Below are positions 1 through 8,636 of a stretch of 64,000 nt of DNA, one piece after another (the first letter of the stretch is position 1; the number at the start of each line of letters is the position of its first letter). The stretch lies in the NCBI RefSeq assembly GCF_900106585.1, contig NZ_FNWH01000006.1:124001-188000 (forward strand), written 5' to 3'. Made by a program: the position numbers and the translations under genes. The notes under the pieces are model-generated. The model saw only the letters and a program-made list of their open reading frames with translations, was not told where the DNA came from and made no database searches. The DNA comes from Acidaminococcus timonensis (lineage in GTDB: Bacteria > Bacillota > Negativicutes > Acidaminococcales > Acidaminococcaceae).

Positions 1-2931
1 GAACTGAAAAAATTCCGTGACCATGCGCTGAACCCGGATCATCCTGTAATCCGTGGTACCAACCAAAACCCGGATATTGACTTCCAGACCCGTGAAGCCG
101 TCAACAAATATTATCTGGCTCTGCCGGAAATCGTTGAAGGCTATATGAAAGAAATCAGCAAACTGACTGGCCGTGACTACAAACTGTTCAACTACACCGG
201 TGCTCCCGATGCAGAAAACGTTGTGGTCATCATGGGCAGCGGCGCACAGACTGTAGAAGAAGTTGTTAAGATCCTGGTTGGCCAGGGCGAAAAAGTGGGT
301 GTCCTGAACGTTCACCTGTATCGTCCGTTCTCCGCCAAACACTTCTTCGAAGCAATGCCTAAGACTGTAAAACGCATTGCCGTTATGGATCGTACCAAGG
401 AACCGGGTTCCAATGGCGAACCTCTGTACCTGGATGTCCGTGACATCTACTACAACAAGGCTGACCGTCCTCTGATCGTTGGCGGCCGTTATGGTCTGGG
501 TTCCAAGGAATTCTATCCTGGCGACGTTCTGGCTATCTTCGATAACCTGAAAGCTGCTGAACCGAAAGATCACTTCACCGTGGGCATCGTTGATGATGTG
601 ACCAACACCTCTCTGCCGAAAGAAAAGACCCTGGATATCACTCCGAAAGGCACTGTATCCTGCAAGTTCTGGGGCCTGGGCTCTGATGGTACCGTTGGTG
701 CCAACAAGATGGCCATCAAGATCATCGGCGATAAGACTGACAAATACGCTCAGGGCTACTTCGCTTATGACTCCAAGAAATCCGGCGGTATCACCGTTTC
801 CCACCTGCGTTTCGGCGACACTCCGATCCATATGCCGTTCCTGATCAACTTCGCTGACTATGTAGCTGTACACAATCCTTCTTATGTACATCGTTACAAC
901 GTAGCCAACGGCCTGAAAAAAGGCGGCGTATTCCTGCTGAACTGCCCGTGGAAAGGCGAAGAACTGGAAAAGGAACTGCCTGGTCAATTGAAGAAATACC
1001 TGGCTGAAAACAACATCCAATTCTACACCATCGATGCTGTGAAGATCGCTTCTGAAATCGGTCTGGGCGGTCGTATCAACATGATCATGCAGGCAGCCTT
1101 CTTCAAACTGGCTAACGTAATCCCTGTGGAAGATGCTGTGAAGTACCTGAAAGAATCCATTGTCACCTCCTACGGCAAGAAAGGCCAGAAGGTGGTTGAC
1201 ATGAACAACGCAGCTGTGGATCAGGGCGTAAATGCCATTGTTAAAGTTGACGTTCCTGCTTCCTGGGCTAACTGCGAATATGAACCGCTGTACAAGAAGA
1301 TCGGTGACGACTTCTATGACAACATCATGATCCCCATGACGGAACAGGAAGGCGACAGCCTGCCGGTATCCGCTCTGATGGGCCAGGCCGATGGTACCTT
1401 CCCGTCCGGTACTGCTGCTTTTGAAAAACGGGGTATCGCCATCAACGTTCCTGAATGGAACATTGAAAACTGCATCCAGTGCAACCAGTGCGCTCTGATG
1501 TGCCCGCATGCAGCTATCCGTCCGTTCCTGCTGACTGACGAAGAACTGAAGAATGCTCCGGAAGGCTTGAAAGCCAAACCGGCTCTGGGTGCAAAAGGCC
1601 TGAACTTCTGCATCACCGTAAGCCCGATGGACTGCCAAGGCTGCTCCAACTGCGTGGATGCCTGCCCGGGCATGAAAGGCAACAAGGCTCTGGCCATGAA
1701 ACCTTTCGCTACGCAGGAAGGCCGCGCTCCGATCTGGGATTACTGCGTGAAGGAAGTTTCTCCGAAACAAAACCCGATGAAGACTTCCACCATCAAAGGT
1801 TCTCAGTTCGAACAACCGCTGCTGGAATTCTCCGGCGCCTGCGCTGGTTGCGGCGAAACTCCGTATGCCAAACTGGTTACCCAGCTGGTCGGCGACCGCA
1901 TGATGATCGCCAACGCTACGGGCTGCTCCTCCATTTGGGCTGCTGCTGCTCCGTCCATGCCGTACACCACCAACCACAAGGGCCATGGTCCTGCCTGGGC
2001 TAACTCCCTGTTCGAAGACAACGCTGAATATGGTCTGGGTATGTACCTGGGCGTAAAAGCTGTCCGCGATCGTCTGGTTGATGAAATGAAGGCTGCTGAA
2101 GCTGTTGCTTCCGACGACCTGAAGGCCGCTATGGAAGACTGGATCGCCAACAAGGACGAAGGCGAAGGCTCTCGTGCCCGCGCTGAAAAACTGGTTGAAC
2201 TGCTGGAAGCTGAAAAAGCCGGCAAACCGGAACTGGAAAAACTGTATGAAAACAAACAGTTCTTCGTGAAACGTTCCCAGTGGATCTTCGGCGGCGACGG
2301 CTGGTCCTATGATATCGGTTACGGCGGTGTAGACCACGTACTGGCCTCCGGCGACGATGTAAACATCATGGTATTCGATACCGAAGTTTACTCCAACACC
2401 GGCGGACAATCCTCCAAATCTACTCCTGAAGCTGCTGTTGCTCAATTCGCTGCTTCCGGTAAGAGAACCAAGAAGAAGGATCTGGGCATGATGGCCATGA
2501 CCTATGGTTATGTCTATGTTGCTCAAATCAACCTGGGTGCCGACAAGAACCAGGCTCTGAAAGCCATCAGAGAAGCAGAAGCTTATCATGGTCCTTCCCT
2601 GATCATCTGCTACTCTCCTTGCATCAACCATGGTATCAAGAGAGGCATGCAGCACTCCTTCCTGGAAGCCAAGGCTGCTGTTGACTGTGGTTACTGGTCC
2701 TGCTACCGGTACAACCCTGAACTGAAGAAGGAAGGCAAGAAGTCCTTCTTCCTGGATAGCACCAAGACTCCGAACTTCGACGAATTCGAAAACTTCCTGA
2801 AGGGCGAAGTACGGTATGCTTCCCTGGCTAAGGGCTTCCCTGATATCGCTGAAGACCTGTATGCCAAGACCAAGAAAGACGCTGAAGAACGTCTGGCTGG
2901 TTATGTGAAACTGGACGCTGAAGACAAATAA
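1..2931 (+). CDS. nifJ: Pyruvate:ferredoxin (flavodoxin) oxidoreductase, 5'-truncated by window edge
   Basis: This enzyme oxidatively decarboxylates pyruvate to acetyl-CoA and CO2 and passes electrons to ferredoxin, a central step of anaerobic fermentation in the cytoplasm. The reading frame is open from base 1, so the gene starts upstream. About 977 residues are visible and roughly 200 N-terminal residues (pyrimidine-binding domain) are missing relative to the usual 1,170-1,200. Two 4Fe-4S motifs are seen, CIQCNQCALMCP and CQGCSNCVDACPG. They are followed by the TPP-binding domain with GACAGCGETPY, NATGCSSIW and GDGWSYDIGYGGVDHV. The first internal ATG at 145 is not the start. A strong terminator follows. 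Codon choice is biased as in highly expressed genes. Identification is very secure. Confidence 0.96.
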   Translation, partial: ELKKFRDHALNPDHPVIRGTNQNPDIDFQTREAVNKYYLALPEIVEGYMKEISKLTGRDYKLFNYTGAPDAENVVVIMGSGAQTVEEVVKILVGQGEKVGVLNVHLYRPFSAKHFFEAMPKTVKRIAVMDRTKEPGSNGEPLYLDVRDIYYNKADRPLIVGGRYGLGSKEFYPGDVLAIFDNLKAAEPKDHFTVGIVDDVTNTSLPKEKTLDITPKGTVSCKFWGLGSDGTVGANKMAIKIIGDKTDKYAQGYFAYDSKKSGGITVSHLRFGDTPIHMPFLINFADYVAVHNPSYVHRYNVANGLKKGGVFLLNCPWKGEELEKELPGQLKKYLAENNIQFYTIDAVKIASEIGLGGRINMIMQAAFFKLANVIPVEDAVKYLKESIVTSYGKKGQKVVDMNNAAVDQGVNAIVKVDVPASWANCEYEPLYKKIGDDFYDNIMIPMTEQEGDSLPVSALMGQADGTFPSGTAAFEKRGIAINVPEWNIENCIQCNQCALMCPHAAIRPFLLTDEELKNAPEGLKAKPALGAKGLNFCITVSPMDCQGCSNCVDACPGMKGNKALAMKPFATQEGRAPIWDYCVKEVSPKQNPMKTSTIKGSQFEQPLLEFSGACAGCGETPYAKLVTQLVGDRMMIANATGCSSIWAAAAPSMPYTTNHKGHGPAWANSLFEDNAEYGLGMYLGVKAVRDRLVDEMKAAEAVASDDLKAAMEDWIANKDEGEGSRARAEKLVELLEAEKAGKPELEKLYENKQFFVKRSQWIFGGDGWSYDIGYGGVDHVLASGDDVNIMVFDTEVYSNTGGQSSKSTPEAAVAQFAASGKRTKKKDLGMMAMTYGYVYVAQINLGADKNQALKAIREAEAYHGPSLIICYSPCINHGIKRGMQHSFLEAKAAVDCGYWSCYRYNPELKKEGKKSFFLDSTKTPNFDEFENFLKGEVRYASLAKGFPDIAEDLYAKTKKDAEERLAGYVKLDAEDK

Positions 2932-2948
2932 TCTTCAGGGATCCTTCA

Positions 2949-2985
2949 TAACGGGGCTGTCGAAAGACAGTCCCGTTATTTTTAT
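2949..2985 (+). terminator. Rho-independent terminator of nifJ
   Basis: A 13-bp stem (2949-2961 with 2966-2978, one G-T wobble) closes a GAAA tetraloop and is followed by a T-rich tract. It lies 18 bases after the nifJ stop codon. Confidence 0.9.
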
Positions 2986-3151
2986 GCTTTTTTGAAATTC
3001 CATGATAGATTTTGCAAAAGTGTTCAGAATGTTGCATATATCTCTTTTTTGCTGGTGTAACGGAAATAGATGTGGTAAAATTTAAAAGTATACATACTCT
3101 CTTTATCTATAATTGAAAAGGATTTATAGCGCTATCGCGGAGGAGATCATC

Positions 3152-4756
3152 TTGGTTCAGCTTTTCTTGTTTTTAGGCGGCATCTCACTTTTCCTGTACG
3201 GCATGCAGCTCATGGGCGACGGCCTGCAGCAGGCAGCCGGTGCCAGACTCCAGAAAATCCTGGGGCAGCTCACCAAAAAGACCATCTACGGGGTGGCTCT
3301 GGGGGCTGGGGTCACGGCCGTGCTCCAGTCTTCCAGCGCAACCACGGTGATGACCGTAGGCCTGGTCAATGCCGGCTTGATGAATCTGGAACAGGCATTC
3401 GGCATCGTCATGGGGGCCAATATCGGGACCACCATGACCGCACAGCTGATTGCCTTCAATCTGACTGATTACATCACCCTGATTATCGCTATCGGCTTCG
3501 TCATGCAGATCGTCTGCAAGAAACGGACCCTGAAGAACCTGGGCTATGTGCTCCTGGGATTTGGGATCCTGATGCTGGGCATGAGCATGATGAGCAATGC
3601 GGTGGTGCCTCTGCGGAGCGATCCCCGGATTGTGGAATACCTGGGCCGGTTCTCCAGCCATCCCATCCTGGGCCTCTTGACCGGTCTGTGTATGACCCTG
3701 GTGATTCAGTCTTCTTCTGCCACCATCGGGATCCTGATGGCCATGGCCAGCCAGGGGCTGATTCCCCTGGAAGGGGCCATCTCCGTCATCTTGGGGGATA
3801 ACATCGGTACCTGCATCACTGCCGTCATCGCAACCCTGCAGAGTGGCCTGAACGCCAAACGGGTGGCCTGTTCCCATGTGATGTTCAACCTGTGCGGCAG
3901 TATCATCGCTCTGTGCCTGCTGCCTTTCTTCATCGATTTTGTCCGTTCCATTTCTCCGGCAGGGAACATTGGACGGCAGATCGCCAATGCCCATACCACT
4001 TTCAACGTGGTGAACACCTGTATCTTCCTGCCCCTGGCGCCGTACTTCACCCGGTTCATCAAAAAGATCATGCCCGGGGAAGAAAACGACATTTCCTACC
4101 AGCCCAAGTACCTGGACAAAAACGTGCTGGGTACGCCGGCTGTAGCTCTGGGCCTTGCCACCAAAGAAGTGGTGCGCATGGGTGACTTGGCCCTGGAAAA
4201 CATCCGGAAATCCTTCCACTGTGTGGATGCCTATAACAAAAAGGATGTGGAATTCATCCTGGAACATGAACCGGTGATCGACAGCCTGGAAGAGGCCATT
4301 ACCGTGTACCTGACCAAGATGAGCGAAAAGAATATGACCAAGGAGATGAGTAATCTCCATACGGGTCTGCTCCATGCCTGCAACGACATCGAACGCATCG
4401 GCGACCATGCCGAAACCATCGCCAAACGGGTGCGCAGCATGCACGAGGATGGCACTACGTTCTCGCCGGAAGCCAACCGGGAAATGAAGGAACTGGAAGT
4501 GCTGGTGGTGGAAGCTGCCAGTAAGGCAATGAAAGCCCTGGAACTGGAGGACAAGGACCTGGCACGGGAATCCCTGGACTTCTCCCATCAGGTGAAGATC
4601 AAGCAGAAGGCCATGCGCAAGAGCCACGTGGAACGGCTGAATGAAGGAATCTGCACGCCGGAAACCGGCTTTGTCATGCTGGAACTGCTGATCAACATGA
4701 AGCGGGTCAGCGACCACAGCAAAAATATTTCTCAGCTGGTACTGGGAGATTTCTAA
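3152..4756 (+). CDS. Na+/phosphate cotransporter-like protein with C-terminal PhoU domain
   Basis: This is a membrane protein of the Na/Pi cotransporter II-related family, about 534 residues. The N-terminal two thirds are hydrophobic and contain the two inverted family signatures QSSSATTVMTVG and QSSSATIGILMA. The last ~200 residues form a PhoU-like helical domain (for example HACNDIERIGDHAETIAKR). It probably moves phosphate or another anion across the inner membrane. The TTG at 3152 is preferred because GGAGGA lies 7 bases upstream and the protein then begins directly with a membrane segment. An in-frame TTG at 3113 would add 13 poorly supported residues. It stands alone between terminators. 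The substrate is inferred from the family only. Confidence 0.85.
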   Translation: MVQLFLFLGGISLFLYGMQLMGDGLQQAAGARLQKILGQLTKKTIYGVALGAGVTAVLQSSSATTVMTVGLVNAGLMNLEQAFGIVMGANIGTTMTAQLIAFNLTDYITLIIAIGFVMQIVCKKRTLKNLGYVLLGFGILMLGMSMMSNAVVPLRSDPRIVEYLGRFSSHPILGLLTGLCMTLVIQSSSATIGILMAMASQGLIPLEGAISVILGDNIGTCITAVIATLQSGLNAKRVACSHVMFNLCGSIIALCLLPFFIDFVRSISPAGNIGRQIANAHTTFNVVNTCIFLPLAPYFTRFIKKIMPGEENDISYQPKYLDKNVLGTPAVALGLATKEVVRMGDLALENIRKSFHCVDAYNKKDVEFILEHEPVIDSLEEAITVYLTKMSEKNMTKEMSNLHTGLLHACNDIERIGDHAETIAKRVRSMHEDGTTFSPEANREMKELEVLVVEAASKAMKALELEDKDLARESLDFSHQVKIKQKAMRKSHVERLNEGICTPETGFVMLELLINMKRVSDHSKNISQLVLGDF

Positions 4757-4757
4757 G

Positions 4758-4787
4758 AGGATGTGAAAAATACTTTTTTCACATCCT
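4758..4787 (+). terminator. Terminator hairpin after the Na/Pi transporter
   Basis: AGGATGTGAAAAA pairs with TTTTTTCACATCCT around a very short loop, directly after the stop codon. The A/T faces of the stem could serve both directions. Confidence 0.75.
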
Positions 4788-4788
4788 G

Positions 4789-4918
4789 TCACTAGTCACT
4801 AGCCGATGGTAAAAATTTGCAAGCAAATTTTAATGATTTTGTAGCATCAAAAGGACCTGTCTTTTAGAGGCGGGTCCTTTCCATAAGCTGCAGACTAGTG
4901 ACTAGAGACTAGTGACTG
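4789..4918. repeat. Element bounded by inverted CTAGTGACTAG-type repeats
   Basis: The left end reads CACTAGTCACTAGC (4790-4803). The right end carries the inverted motif twice, GACTAGTGACTAGA and GACTAGTGACTGC (4893-4919). Between them lie an AT-rich palindrome near 4813-4832 and a 10-bp terminator-like hairpin (4850-4859 with 4871-4880). The same layout recurs at 30707-30873. No coding sequence is seen inside. Confidence 0.6.
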
Positions 4919-4935
4919 CAAAAAAGGAGGCAATC

Positions 4936-5484
4936 ATGAACATCACTGTCTATCTGGGTGCCAACCCGGGAAACCGGGCCTGCTATGCCCGGTATGCCTA
5001 TGAACTGGGCCAGTGGATCGGCCGGAACGGCCATACTTTGGTTTATGGTGGCAGCCGGACCGGCCTTATGGGTAAAATGGCCGATGGAGCACTGGAAGCC
5101 AAAGGACGGGTCATCGGGGTGGAACCCCGTTTCTTTGTGGAAAAGGAACTGCAGCACGAAGGGATCAGTGAACTGATCGTCACCGAGACCATGGGCCAGC
5201 GGAAAGCGAAAATGCTGGAGCTGGGGGAAGTGTTCCTGGCGTTTCCCGGGGGTGTGGGTACCCTGGAAGAAATCAGCGAAGTCATGAGCCGGGAAAAAAT
5301 GGGGCTGCTGTCCAAACCCTTTGCCTTTTTGGATTTCGAAGGCTATTACCAGCCCCTGAAAGTCCTGCTGGAGACCATGGCCGACGAAGGGTTTGTGTGG
5401 AAAGAATGGGCGGACAAGGTCCCCTTCCTGCCGGATGTCCAGGCTGTTGAAAAATTCATTCTTGACACATTTCCAAAACTGTAA
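4936..5484 (+). CDS. LOG family protein (cytokinin riboside 5'-monophosphate phosphoribohydrolase-like)
   Basis: A Rossmann-fold protein of 182 residues in the TIGR00730/LOG family. Members hydrolyse nucleoside 5'-monophosphates to base plus ribose 5-phosphate. The diagnostic PGGVGTLEE motif (around residues 100-108) is intact, as is the N-terminal glycine-rich VYGGSRTGLMG segment. The start at ATG 4936 follows AAAGGAGG by 6 bases. The physiological substrate in bacteria is often unknown, so no pathway is assigned. The end of this gene contains the promoter of the downstream tRNA. Confidence 0.85.
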   Translation: MNITVYLGANPGNRACYARYAYELGQWIGRNGHTLVYGGSRTGLMGKMADGALEAKGRVIGVEPRFFVEKELQHEGISELIVTETMGQRKAKMLELGEVFLAFPGGVGTLEEISEVMSREKMGLLSKPFAFLDFEGYYQPLKVLLETMADEGFVWKEWADKVPFLPDVQAVEKFILDTFPKL

Positions 5485-5490
5485 TATACT
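5462..5490 (+). promoter_or_regulatory. Sigma-70-type promoter of tRNA-Gly
   Basis: A consensus TTGACA (5462-5467) and TATACT (5485-5490) are separated by exactly 17 bases, ending 16 bases before the tRNA. The -35 box lies inside the last codons of the LOG gene. Confidence 0.85.
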
Positions 5491-5506
5491 ATATAAGTAA
5501 TCCAAT

Positions 5507-5581
5507 GCGGAAGTAGCTCAGTGGTAGAGCATCACCTTGCCAAGGTGGGGGTCGCGAGTTCGAATCTCGTTTTCCGCTCCA
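5507..5581 (+). tRNA. tRNA-Gly (anticodon GCC)
   Basis: A 75-base cloverleaf with CCA encoded. The 7-bp acceptor GCGGAAG pairs with TTTCCGC, the anticodon loop is TTGCCAA, and the T-loop is GTTCGAATC-like. It is monocistronic, between its own promoter and terminator. Confidence 0.96.
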
Positions 5582-5592
5582 GTTGAATCTTG

Positions 5593-5620
5593 ACGCTGTC
5601 ACCCGGTGACAGCGTTTTTC
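5593..5620 (+). terminator. Terminator after tRNA-Gly
   Basis: A perfect 10-bp stem ACGCTGTCAC/GTGACAGCGT with a CCG loop, followed by a T-rich run. Confidence 0.9.
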
Positions 5621-5688
5621 TTTTGCTTTTCCTTGCCATCCCTGTATCTTTACGATAAACTAGTAATGAATATGCAAAGGAGACGACC

Positions 5689-6441
5689 ATGGGAACCTGT
5701 ACCGTAGCCATTTTGACGAAAAACGAAGAAAACCATATCCTGGATGCCATCGCGTCTGCCAAACCCTGCGCTGAGCAGATCCTGGTGGTGGATTCCGGCA
5801 GTACGGATCACACCGTACCTTTGGCCCGGGAAGCAGGGGCGGACGTGGTGTTTCGGGACTGGGACAATGATTTTGCGGCCCAGAGGAATTTTGCCCTGCA
5901 GCAGGCTGCCGGTGACTGGATTCTCTATCTGGACGCAGATGAACGGATGACCCCGGAACTGGTCCGGGAAGTGAACAAAATCAAGGCCGGGGCCCTGGAC
6001 CATCAGTATTCCTTCAAACGGATCAACCGGGCTTTTGGCCATCAGTTCCATTTCGGTGCTTTCGGTCCGGATCGGGTGAAACGCCTGTTCCCCCGGGATA
6101 CTGTGGAATGGGTGGGCAAGGTCCACGAACGGCCTGAATGCCGGCTGCCGTTGAAGGAGCTGTCGGAAGCCCTGCTCCATGAGACCTATGATTCCTATCA
6201 GGAGTGGTGGGACAAGGCCGGAAAGTATACCAGCCTGTGGGCTGAAGAAGCCTGGGCCCGGGGCAGACGGGCCACAGCCGGAGCCGCGGTACGCCATGCC
6301 CTGGGGGGCATGGTAAAGGTGTATCTGCTCCAGGGCGGATTCCTGGAAGGAAGCAGAGGCTTCATCGCCATGCTGCAGCACGGTCTGTATACGGCGGTGA
6401 AGTATATGAAACTGGTGGAGAAACAGCAGGAGAAAAAATAA
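5689..6441 (+). CDS. Glycosyltransferase family 2 (LPS core WaaE-like)
   Basis: A cytoplasmic or membrane-associated GT-A fold glycosyltransferase of 250 residues. The nucleotide-sugar site shows ILVVDSGSTDHT near residue 30 and the metal-binding YLDADERMT near residue 80. The charged middle region (FKRINRAFGHQFHFG) is typical of the WaaE/KdtX-like group that decorates the LPS inner core. AAAGGAGA lies 8 bases before the ATG. It is the first gene of a tightly spaced + strand run of six envelope-sugar genes. The donor and acceptor sugars cannot be read from sequence. Confidence 0.85.
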   Translation: MGTCTVAILTKNEENHILDAIASAKPCAEQILVVDSGSTDHTVPLAREAGADVVFRDWDNDFAAQRNFALQQAAGDWILYLDADERMTPELVREVNKIKAGALDHQYSFKRINRAFGHQFHFGAFGPDRVKRLFPRDTVEWVGKVHERPECRLPLKELSEALLHETYDSYQEWWDKAGKYTSLWAEEAWARGRRATAGAAVRHALGGMVKVYLLQGGFLEGSRGFIAMLQHGLYTAVKYMKLVEKQQEKK

Positions 6442-6460
6442 AACCAAAGGGGGTGCTGGT

Positions 6461-7390
6461 ATGGAAGAAATCGCTGTAGTACTGGCAGCCGATGACAACT
6501 ATGCCCAGCATGGAGCCGTGGCCTGTGCCTCCATCCTGGCCAACCACAAGAAACCATTGCCGGTCCATTTTTATTTCTTCAGCGACGGCATCAGCGAAAA
6601 GAAGGAAGCGGCCATTGCGGCGACGGTCACCGGGCAGAAGGGAAGCATCACGTTCATTCCCACCGGGAAACTGGACATCAAGGCTCATACCAGCGGTCAT
6701 GTGAACCGGGCAGCCTATCTGCGCCTCCTGATCCCCAAACTGGTCCCTGAGACGGTGGATCGGGTGATTTACCTGGACACGGACCTGGTGGTGCTGGGGG
6801 AAATCCAGGAACTGTGGGAGATGGAATTGCAGGGGAAACCCATCGGGGCCGTTCCGGATCTGGGGATCCTGGCTTCCTCCCGGATGCGACGGCAGAAGGA
6901 AGAAACCCTGGGAATCCCGGAGGGAGAACTGTATTTCAATTCCGGCGTAATGGTCATGGATGTGGCTGCCTGGCGCAGCAGGGGATATGGCCGGCAGGTG
7001 ATGGAGTGCGTGGAAAAGGGAAATTTCCGCCACCATGACCAGGATGGGCTGAACAAGGTGTTCTACCACAACTGGCAGGTATTGCCCCTGCGCTGGAATG
7101 TGATCCCGCCGGTGTTTACCCTGCCGGTGAAAGTCCTGCGGAAATCCCGCTGGCGGAACCTGGCCCTGGAGGCCCTGGAACGGCCAGCCATCTTCCATTG
7201 GGCGGGGCGGTACAAACCTTGGGAATTTGCGCCCCGAGGACGGTTCAATGAAAAATACTATACGTATCTGGCACAGACCGCGTTTGCCGGGGCCAAGATG
7301 CCCCAACCGGGAAAGGATATGAAGGGGAAATCCATTACCCGGCAGGAAGTCCGGCTGAAGCTGGCGGAATTGTGGAAGAAGTTGTTTTGA
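6461..7390 (+). CDS. Glycosyltransferase family 8 (LPS galactosyl/glucosyltransferase-like)
   Basis: A 309-residue retaining glycosyltransferase of the GT8 family. Visible marks are the DXD motif in IYLDTDLVVLG (near residue 107), the YFNSGVMVMDVAAW segment, DQDGLN, and the C-terminal HWAGRYKPW. These bind UDP-sugar and metal. GGGGGTG precedes the ATG. It starts 20 bases after the GT2 gene, consistent with one transcript. A second, divergent GT8 closes the same cluster at 10491-11486. It probably adds a hexose to the LPS core. Confidence 0.87.
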   Translation: MEEIAVVLAADDNYAQHGAVACASILANHKKPLPVHFYFFSDGISEKKEAAIAATVTGQKGSITFIPTGKLDIKAHTSGHVNRAAYLRLLIPKLVPETVDRVIYLDTDLVVLGEIQELWEMELQGKPIGAVPDLGILASSRMRRQKEETLGIPEGELYFNSGVMVMDVAAWRSRGYGRQVMECVEKGNFRHHDQDGLNKVFYHNWQVLPLRWNVIPPVFTLPVKVLRKSRWRNLALEALERPAIFHWAGRYKPWEFAPRGRFNEKYYTYLAQTAFAGAKMPQPGKDMKGKSITRQEVRLKLAELWKKLF

Positions 7391-7413
7391 GAAAGTTGGG
7401 GGAATATTAAGAA

Positions 7414-8613
7414 ATGAATTCAGGAAATTGGTTGCAATGGATGCTTCTAACGATTCCCAACCTATATTTATTTTTTCTGTGCAGTACAAAATGGAACGCA
7501 GGAACCAGCATCAGCGCCGGATTTTTGGGGGTTCTGATTCTGGTGATGTACGGGTGGAAGAAACAGAAAATATGTTGGAACTCCCCCTTATTCCTTTTAT
7601 GCTATGTTTTTTTTATGGGAAGTGTGGTCCTTGCTTCCTGGCTGACAGGGGATAAGGCTTCTTTCCAACTGTCCATTAAGTTTTTATCCTATTCCCTTCC
7701 GTTCTGGTTATTGTATCTGATTCTGCAGCAGAGCCCTTCCCTGTTCCAGAGCACGTTCTGGGGGATGCTGACCGGCTCCTGGGTACTGCTGGCTTTGACC
7801 TGCCAGGATATCCTGCATCCGCTGAAGGATGGACGGGTCCATGCTTCCTTTGCGTCTGCCAATAATTTTGCCATGTGTCTGGAAGCCATCCTGCCTCTGC
7901 TGTGGCTGGAAACCCTGCAAGTCCGGAAGGAATACAAGAATTCGGCCCGAGGAAAGGTCCTGTTTGTGGTCGCACTACTGACCAGTCTCCTGTTGACTGG
8001 GGCCCTGGTCCTGAGCAAATCCCGGGGTGGGATTGCCGGCTTTCTGCTGGGAGCGGTGACTGTGGTTATTGCTTCCCTGCTGCAAAAAAAGAAGGATTGG
8101 CCGCTGCAGAAGAGACTGATTGTCCTGGTGGTGGCCTTGGGTGTCGTTGCCGTGGGAGTTTTCCGGGGAACCCTCGCATTCAATCAGCGGTCCTATGATG
8201 GGGAACGGCTGCTTCTAGCCCAGTCTGCTTACCATATGTGGGAGGACCATAAGCTCTACGGAGTTGGATTCCAGCAGTGGAATCGGGTTTATCAGGCGAA
8301 ATACATCCTGCCGGGAGCCAAGGAACCGACCCTGTCTCTGGCCCACAACAATGTGGCCAACTTTTTTTCCGGGACGGGGACGTTGGGAGGCCTGGGCTAT
8401 CTGTTTTTCACCTTTGGTTCTCTTGCTGTTTTACTATGTAAGCTTGATCAAACGCGTGACAATATTTATGGTAAGATGATGGTGTGGGTCTGGTTGGCTT
8501 TTTTTATCCATGGGATGGTGGATAACAGCTTATATGCCAGGTTCAATACAAGATTATACTTTGCTATGTGGGGAATTTCTTTGGCGGCATTTTTACCCCC
8601 AAAGAAAGCATAG
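7414..8613 (+). CDS. O-antigen ligase family membrane protein (WaaL/Wzy_C)
   Basis: A polytopic inner-membrane protein of 399 residues with about ten hydrophobic segments. A longer periplasmic stretch lies around residues 245-320, carrying HKLYGVGFQQW and SLAHNNVANFFSGTG, where Wzy_C proteins keep their conserved Arg/His region. Members join O-chains to lipid A-core or polymerise polysaccharide. Its setting among core glycosyltransferases favours ligase over polymerase. It is more AT-rich at both ends than its neighbours. The next gene starts about 24 bases downstream, or overlaps it if a longer start is used. Confidence 0.8.
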   Translation: MNSGNWLQWMLLTIPNLYLFFLCSTKWNAGTSISAGFLGVLILVMYGWKKQKICWNSPLFLLCYVFFMGSVVLASWLTGDKASFQLSIKFLSYSLPFWLLYLILQQSPSLFQSTFWGMLTGSWVLLALTCQDILHPLKDGRVHASFASANNFAMCLEAILPLLWLETLQVRKEYKNSARGKVLFVVALLTSLLLTGALVLSKSRGGIAGFLLGAVTVVIASLLQKKKDWPLQKRLIVLVVALGVVAVGVFRGTLAFNQRSYDGERLLLAQSAYHMWEDHKLYGVGFQQWNRVYQAKYILPGAKEPTLSLAHNNVANFFSGTGTLGGLGYLFFTFGSLAVLLCKLDQTRDNIYGKMMVWVWLAFFIHGMVDNSLYARFNTRLYFAMWGISLAAFLPPKKA

Positions 8614-8636
8614 AAAAGAATCAATGCGAAGGGAAG

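Noticed and set aside
3185-4792. A 535-codon minus-strand frame opposite the Na/Pi transporter
   Set aside because: A shadow frame with His/Gln-rich composition and no family motif. The sense strand encodes a clear transporter. The same applies to the other long antisense frames over sulfatase, uvrA, lon, tig and suf genes.
8568-8636. Longer start for the GT25 gene
   Set aside because: The extra 23 residues overlap waaL, lack a ribosome binding site and do not resemble the family N-terminus.
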